8,837 nucleotides of DNA from Spirochaetaceae bacterium (GTDB lineage Bacteria > Spirochaetota > Spirochaetia > Treponematales > Treponemataceae): contig JAGCMR010000212.1 of the NCBI GenBank assembly GCA_017646305.1, forward strand, positions 1 to 8,837, read 5' to 3'. The position numbers and the translations under genes were made by a program. Below, piece after piece: positions 5,753-8,837 of this stretch (its first letter is position 1; each line of letters begins with the position of its first letter). Under the pieces are notes generated by a model. It saw only the letters and a program-made list of their open reading frames with translations, searched no databases and was not told the origin of the DNA.

Positions 5753-6573
5753 ACCAAGTCTTCCAAGGCCTTATACTGTCTGAGAGGATTGCGAATAGCC
5801 CAGGATTCAAGATTTTGTTGTAAACCTTCTTGTGGACTATCGTCAAAAACAAGCTGACCATGGTACAACACTATAAATCGTGTGGCCAAAGCAAGACATT
5901 TTTCTAGCTCGTGGGTCAAGACCACAAGGGTTTTTCCCGCTTGATGGAGCTGTTGTAAAAGACTGTTGACTTGCTGTACCCCAGGATAATCTAGGTTGGC
6001 ATAAGGCTCGTCAAAAATGATTATATCCCGCTCTAAGGCAAGAATCCCTGCCGTAGCTAGCCGCCGTTTTTCTCCTCCAGAGAGACTGCGAGAAGGGAAG
6101 TGAGCTTTTTCTGAAAGGCCCACCTTTTGTAAGGCTTCTTTACCCAAGGCATTAAGCTGTTCACCTTTTATTCCCTTGTTTTTAGGCCCAATCAAAACAT
6201 CCTCCCAAGGAGTTTCTCCTAGGATTTGTAGGTCAGGATTTTGAAAAACTAGCCCAATGGAGCTTTTTCTTGTTACTTTTCCTGTACTTTGTTTAACGAG
6301 ACCTGCAATAATAGTCATAAGAAGGCTCTTTCCTGAACCGTTTGCACCACCTAAAACCACGAAGTCATTTTTATTCAGGGAAAAGGTAATATCTTTTAAT
6401 GCATAAAAATAGGTTTTATCTTCATTGGCATTGCTTGATAAGGGGAATCGTTTGGTAATTCCTTCCAAGGAGAGAATTGGTTCTTGAATAATACTTTCCT
6501 CGGAAGCATTATTCAAGGAAGAACAGCTTCTTTCTGTATTGTTGAGAATGAAATCTTTGTCGTTACCTGTCAT
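5743..6573 (-). CDS. bioM: ECF transporter ATP-binding subunit, BioM-like
   Basis: The 276-residue protein is an ABC ATPase of the ECF (CbiO/EcfA/BioM) type, powering vitamin uptake from the cytoplasmic face. Motifs are intact: Walker A GANGSGKS at 76-83, Q-loop FQNPDLQ with Gln111, signature LSGGEKRR at 164-171, Walker B IIIFDEP ending with catalytic Glu189, D-loop NLD at 193-195 and switch His221 (LTHE). Only one ATPase gene is present beside one T- and one S-component, as in dedicated BioMNY systems, in contrast to the EcfA1/EcfA2 pairs of shared modules. About 30 polar residues precede the ABC domain, longer than usual. The ATG at 6573 overlaps the bioY stop as ATGA, and GGGAG lies 13 nt upstream; no better internal start was seen. 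It is cotranscribed with lnt, bioY and the T-component. Confidence 0.92.
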   Translation of the reverse strand: MTGNDKDFILNNTERSCSSLNNASEESIIQEPILSLEGITKRFPLSSNANEDKTYFYALKDITFSLNKNDFVVLGGANGSGKSLLMTIIAGLVKQSTGKVTRKSSIGLVFQNPDLQILGETPWEDVLIGPKNKGIKGEQLNALGKEALQKVGLSEKAHFPSRSLSGGEKRRLATAGILALERDIIIFDEPYANLDYPGVQQVNSLLQQLHQAGKTLVVLTHELEKCLALATRFIVLYHGQLVFDDSPQEGLQQNLESWAIRNPLRQYKALEDLVWN

Positions 6574-7154
6574 GAAAGTTCTTCTTCTCCCTGGTCATTC
6601 TGTATATGACGAGCTACCACTGGACGAAGCCGAGCTACAATAGGAACCATGATACAAATCTTTATAATGTCAGGAATGATAAATGGAATGATGCAAAGAG
6701 ACAGAGCTTGAGAAAAGCTTGTTCCCGTAACTCGTCTAAAATTCAATACACCAATTAAATAGGTAAATGCTAGCCCCGCAATGGCTCCTCGTGCCAGTCG
6801 GAAAAGTGTCTCTTTAGAAAAAGCCTTTTCTTCGACCTTTGGTTTTGTTGCAATGGAGCCTGCAATGAAGGCTCCCACGAAATAGCCGATTAAAAAACCT
6901 CCTGTGGGGCCGTTTAAAACAGCGATACCACTTCGAGCACCAGAAAAAACAGGAAGTCCCAAGGTTCCAACTGCCAAAAACATTCCCACTGCAGCAGCCC
7001 CTTGTGGAAGTCCAAAGACGAGTCCTGCAGAAATTGCTACAACATTTTGCAGCACTAAGGGAATTGGTCCCAAAGGAATGGAAATAAAACCTGTTATACA
7101 GATAATTGCAGCGTACATGGCCATAAAAACTGAGATTTGGGATGTTTTTTTCAT
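6570..7154 (-). CDS. bioY: biotin transporter substrate-binding component BioY
   Basis: The product (194 residues from ATG 7154) is a BioY-family S-component, an integral membrane protein that binds biotin and works with the ECF ATPase and T subunit encoded downstream. Recognisable family blocks are IPLGPIPLVLQN at 26-37, GTLGLPVFSG at 63-72, GPTGGFLIGY at 82-91 and PFIIPDIIKI at 157-166, with about six membrane segments and a short polar tail. The start is chosen at 7154 because it overlaps the lnt stop codon as ATGA and has GGGAG six nt upstream. The longer frame from 7226 would add 24 residues not resembling BioY and overlap lnt by 76 nt. No biotin biosynthesis gene or BirA is present in the window, so whether the cell depends on imported biotin cannot be judged. 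Confidence 0.95.
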   Translation of the reverse strand: MKKTSQISVFMAMYAAIICITGFISIPLGPIPLVLQNVVAISAGLVFGLPQGAAAVGMFLAVGTLGLPVFSGARSGIAVLNGPTGGFLIGYFVGAFIAGSIATKPKVEEKAFSKETLFRLARGAIAGLAFTYLIGVLNFRRVTGTSFSQALSLCIIPFIIPDIIKICIMVPIVARLRPVVARHIQNDQGEEELS

Positions 7155-8770
7155 TGTCTTCTCCCTTTTTTTTCCATCACAATCAAGTGTGTCAGCACAA
7201 GAATAAAGCAAAGGGCTGGTAGCCAATTACCAAACATACAATACACTGTAACCTGTCGTTGGTAAATGGGGACTGAGGTATACAATGCTGCCTCTTCAAA
7301 AAGGGGCATATCTGCAATCACCTGGCCTTTGGGATTTACCACCACAGAATACCCTGAATTGGTGGAACGAATGAGGGTTGTCCTAAATTCTATGGCTCGA
7401 AAGGATGCAATTGCAAAATGCTGAAATTCTGCGGAATTAGTCATGGACCAAGAATCGTTGGTAATGTTTACAAAAACCTCGCTACCAGCACGGAATAAGG
7501 CACGGCACACCATAGGAAAAGCATCTTCAAAGCAAATGGGAATACTGATTGTAACATCTCCACCTGCTTTCAAAGGTACATTAAAAAGGGTAATCTCTGT
7601 CCCAGGTGTCCAGCCACTAGAAAAACCTATAACGGCATTCAATAATTTTCGCACCCATTCATACTGTGCACCAGGAATTACCTCCGCAAAGGGTACCAGC
7701 TGCATTTTACCGTAGTATCCCTGATATTCACCTGTATTGTCAAAGAATAGGGCAGCATTTGCATACATTTCTTTTGCTCTGTCTACAGTAGCAGCCCCAC
7801 CAATGACAAAGGGAACGTCTATTTCTCTGATATAAGGAATTAAGGGATGAGGGGCAGGATTGTCATGGTAGTAGAACTCAGATTCAGGGAAGGTATAGGA
7901 AAGTACTGATTCACTCCATACCACCACATCAGGTTTTGCTCCTGTAGCTTCTACACAATCCTCTACAGCTGCATCAGTCAACTCTTGTGAAATCTGTATT
8001 GGTTGATCGTCCCGACCTACCACCCAGGAATCGATATTTTGTTGTACCATAACTGTTTCCATATGCTTTACCGGTACAAGTTCCTTGTTTAGCTGCCAAG
8101 CTCCGTAGCCTACAGAAACAGCAAATAAAAGGAGACAGCAGGCAGTAAGCTGGCGGTATTGGAAAAATACGATTCTATTATTTTGTGTAATGGAAGAGGA
8201 TAGCAGGTAAATTCCTTCTCCAACTAAGGCACCAAAAAGAGAGAAGAGAAAGCTTAACCCCCAAGTACCAGTTATGTCTACAATCTGGGGCAGCAGATTC
8301 CACTTGTAAGAGGTCATAACAAGGGTCCCCCAAGGATAGGCTAAAAATCCAGTGGATTTTGCCCATTCATACAATGTCCAGATACTGGCAAAAAATAGGG
8401 CAGAATGAAAAAATTTCTTTTCTCCACATAAAAAGCTGTAAGGTTTACGACCAACAAAATAGTGGAAATAGCAACCAAAGACAAAGCCAATAACTCCTGT
8501 TCCTAGGGCAGAGGCCCCCAAGGTAAAGATGGCAAAATCCCTGAAAAATCCCAACCAAAAGCTGGACATGAGATGAACCAGTAAGGTTTGTAAACCAGTA
8601 AGCAATGCAGATTCTAAATAGGATGAGCTGTTTCGCAAAGCAAGATACAAGGGTGTTAGGGCAAAAAGCCCGAGAAAAGGTGAACCCAATGGCAGAAATT
8701 CATTTTGAATGGCAAGGGAAAAAATTATTGCAGAAAAAATTACGTAAAAAACTTGTATAATTCTGTTCAT
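7151..8770 (-). CDS. lnt: apolipoprotein N-acyltransferase
   Basis: The 539-residue inner-membrane enzyme adds the third acyl chain to the N-terminal cysteine of lipoproteins, the last step of lipoprotein maturation in many diderms. The N-terminal half (about 1-222) has a series of membrane helices with the family motif AYPWG at 144-148. The periplasmic nitrilase-like domain (about 235-505) contains the full Glu-Lys-Cys triad: Glu287 in VVWSES, Lys355 in YYGKMQLVPFAE (with Glu363) and Cys413 in IPICFED. Further conserved blocks are NITNDSW at 435-441 and the segment from FRAIE (457-461) to RSTNSGY (468-474). A final membrane helix lies at about 514-531. The length is close to the E. coli enzyme (512). 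It is the first gene of a coupled operon with the biotin transporter, overlapping bioY by 4 nt. No good Shine-Dalgarno site precedes ATG 8770. Identification is secure. Confidence 0.96.
   Translation of the reverse strand: MNRIIQVFYVIFSAIIFSLAIQNEFLPLGSPFLGLFALTPLYLALRNSSSYLESALLTGLQTLLVHLMSSFWLGFFRDFAIFTLGASALGTGVIGFVFGCYFHYFVGRKPYSFLCGEKKFFHSALFFASIWTLYEWAKSTGFLAYPWGTLVMTSYKWNLLPQIVDITGTWGLSFLFSLFGALVGEGIYLLSSSITQNNRIVFFQYRQLTACCLLLFAVSVGYGAWQLNKELVPVKHMETVMVQQNIDSWVVGRDDQPIQISQELTDAAVEDCVEATGAKPDVVVWSESVLSYTFPESEFYYHDNPAPHPLIPYIREIDVPFVIGGAATVDRAKEMYANAALFFDNTGEYQGYYGKMQLVPFAEVIPGAQYEWVRKLLNAVIGFSSGWTPGTEITLFNVPLKAGGDVTISIPICFEDAFPMVCRALFRAGSEVFVNITNDSWSMTNSAEFQHFAIASFRAIEFRTTLIRSTNSGYSVVVNPKGQVIADMPLFEEAALYTSVPIYQRQVTVYCMFGNWLPALCFILVLTHLIVMEKKGRRQ
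7161..7165 (-). promoter_or_regulatory. bioY: Shine-Dalgarno site fixing the bioY start
   Basis: GGGAG on the - strand lies 6 nt before the ATG at 7154, inside the last codons of lnt. It selects the internal Met-Lys-Lys start over the upstream ATG at 7226. Confidence 0.8.
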
Positions 8771-8779
8771 TGTATTATT

Positions 8780-8808
8780 ATCTTATCAATATATTGTACT
8801 TAGTGCAA
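8780..8808 (-). promoter_or_regulatory. possible promoter of the lnt-bioY-bioM-bioN operon
   Basis: On the - strand TTGCAC (8808-8803) is followed after 17 nt by TAAGAT (8785-8780). The hexamers are moderate matches (about three and four of six). Transcription would start within a few nt of the lnt ATG at 8770, giving almost no leader; other AT-rich -10-like words (TACAAT, TATATT) overlap this region, so the exact promoter is uncertain. Confidence 0.3.
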
Positions 8809-8832
8809 GATTTCACGATGTACATCCGTGAA
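8794..8832. repeat. two inverted repeats upstream of lnt
   Basis: TTGTACT-T-AGTGCAA (8794-8808) is an imperfect 15-bp palindrome with one mismatched pair, coinciding with the possible -35. Next to it, TTCACGATGT-ACATCCGTGAA (8812-8832) has 10-bp arms interrupted by a single extra C. Neither has a T-run making it a clear terminator in the - direction. They may be operator sites or, for the second, the remains of a hairpin of the gene beyond the right edge. Function unknown. Confidence 0.3.
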
Positions 8833-8837
8833 TAAAC

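Noticed and set aside
5484..5861. 125-codon open frame on the - strand across the ECF ATPase/T-component junction
   Set aside because: It is an alternate frame of two well-identified genes; no recognisable domain.
7155..7226. N-terminal extension of BioY to an ATG at 7226
   Set aside because: It lies inside lnt, does not resemble BioY, and the ATG at 7154 has GGGAG six nt upstream and an ATGA overlap.
6904..7715. Open frames of 100 and 90 codons on the + strand (6904-7206, 7443-7715)
   Set aside because: They are antisense to bioY and lnt, with composition that follows from the opposite-strand codons and no family resemblance.
8771..8837. BirA operator or biotin-responsive site before lnt/bioY
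   Set aside because: No TTGTAAACC-type half-sites with the expected spacing were seen; the repeats present do not match BirA or BioR motifs.
1..8837. Mobile elements, CRISPR arrays, tRNA/rRNA genes, toxin-antitoxin or phage-defence genes
   Set aside because: None is visible: no transposase or integrase, no regularly spaced repeats, no cloverleaf or rRNA-like stretch, and all identified genes are housekeeping or envelope functions.

Overview
The window looks like a piece of the ordinary chromosome of an AT-rich diderm (outer-membrane) bacterium. Diderm character follows from an apolipoprotein N-acyltransferase (Lnt), an Omp85-like outer-membrane protein and several exported proteins. The overall flavour suggests a spirochaete of the Treponema/Spirochaeta group: MEP-pathway IspG followed by an exported TPR protein, and a biotin ECF transporter beside lnt. 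That taxonomic call is inference and was not tested by any search. I see no mobile element, CRISPR array, rRNA or tRNA, and no obviously broken gene. Coding density is high, and no gene-free stretch exceeds about 105 bases.

Layout. On the + strand, positions 1-1396 carry the 3' end of ispG and, overlapping its stop codon, an exported TPR-type protein. A strong bidirectional hairpin terminator (about 1439-1479) separates this unit from everything to its right, which is all on the - strand and therefore converges on it. Read in its own direction (right to left), the - strand series is lnt, bioY, bioM-like ATPase, bioN-like T-component, nrdR, a WbaP-type sugar-phosphate transferase, and an Omp85-like outer-membrane protein.

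How the genes work together. lnt, bioY, the ECF ATPase and the ECF transmembrane subunit are joined by 4-, 4- and 10-nt overlaps, so they almost certainly form one translationally coupled operon. BioY with a single dedicated ATPase and one T-component is the BioMNY biotin importer layout. A weak stem-loop with a T-run sits at the end of this operon, fused to a promoter for nrdR. That promoter overlaps a striking 24-bp palindrome, a good candidate for an (auto)regulatory operator. nrdR is followed after 31 nt by the sugar transferase, whose 5' end carries a near-consensus promoter and an 18-bp inverted repeat. The outer-membrane protein follows the transferase stop codon after only 2 nt and is probably co-translated with it.

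Most interesting points: the operator-like palindromes at nrdR and at the transferase start, the possible leaderless transferase message, and the compact single-POTRA Omp85-like protein coupled to a WbaP-type glycosyl-1-phosphate transferase. I did not find convincing evidence for an entirely new biological system.
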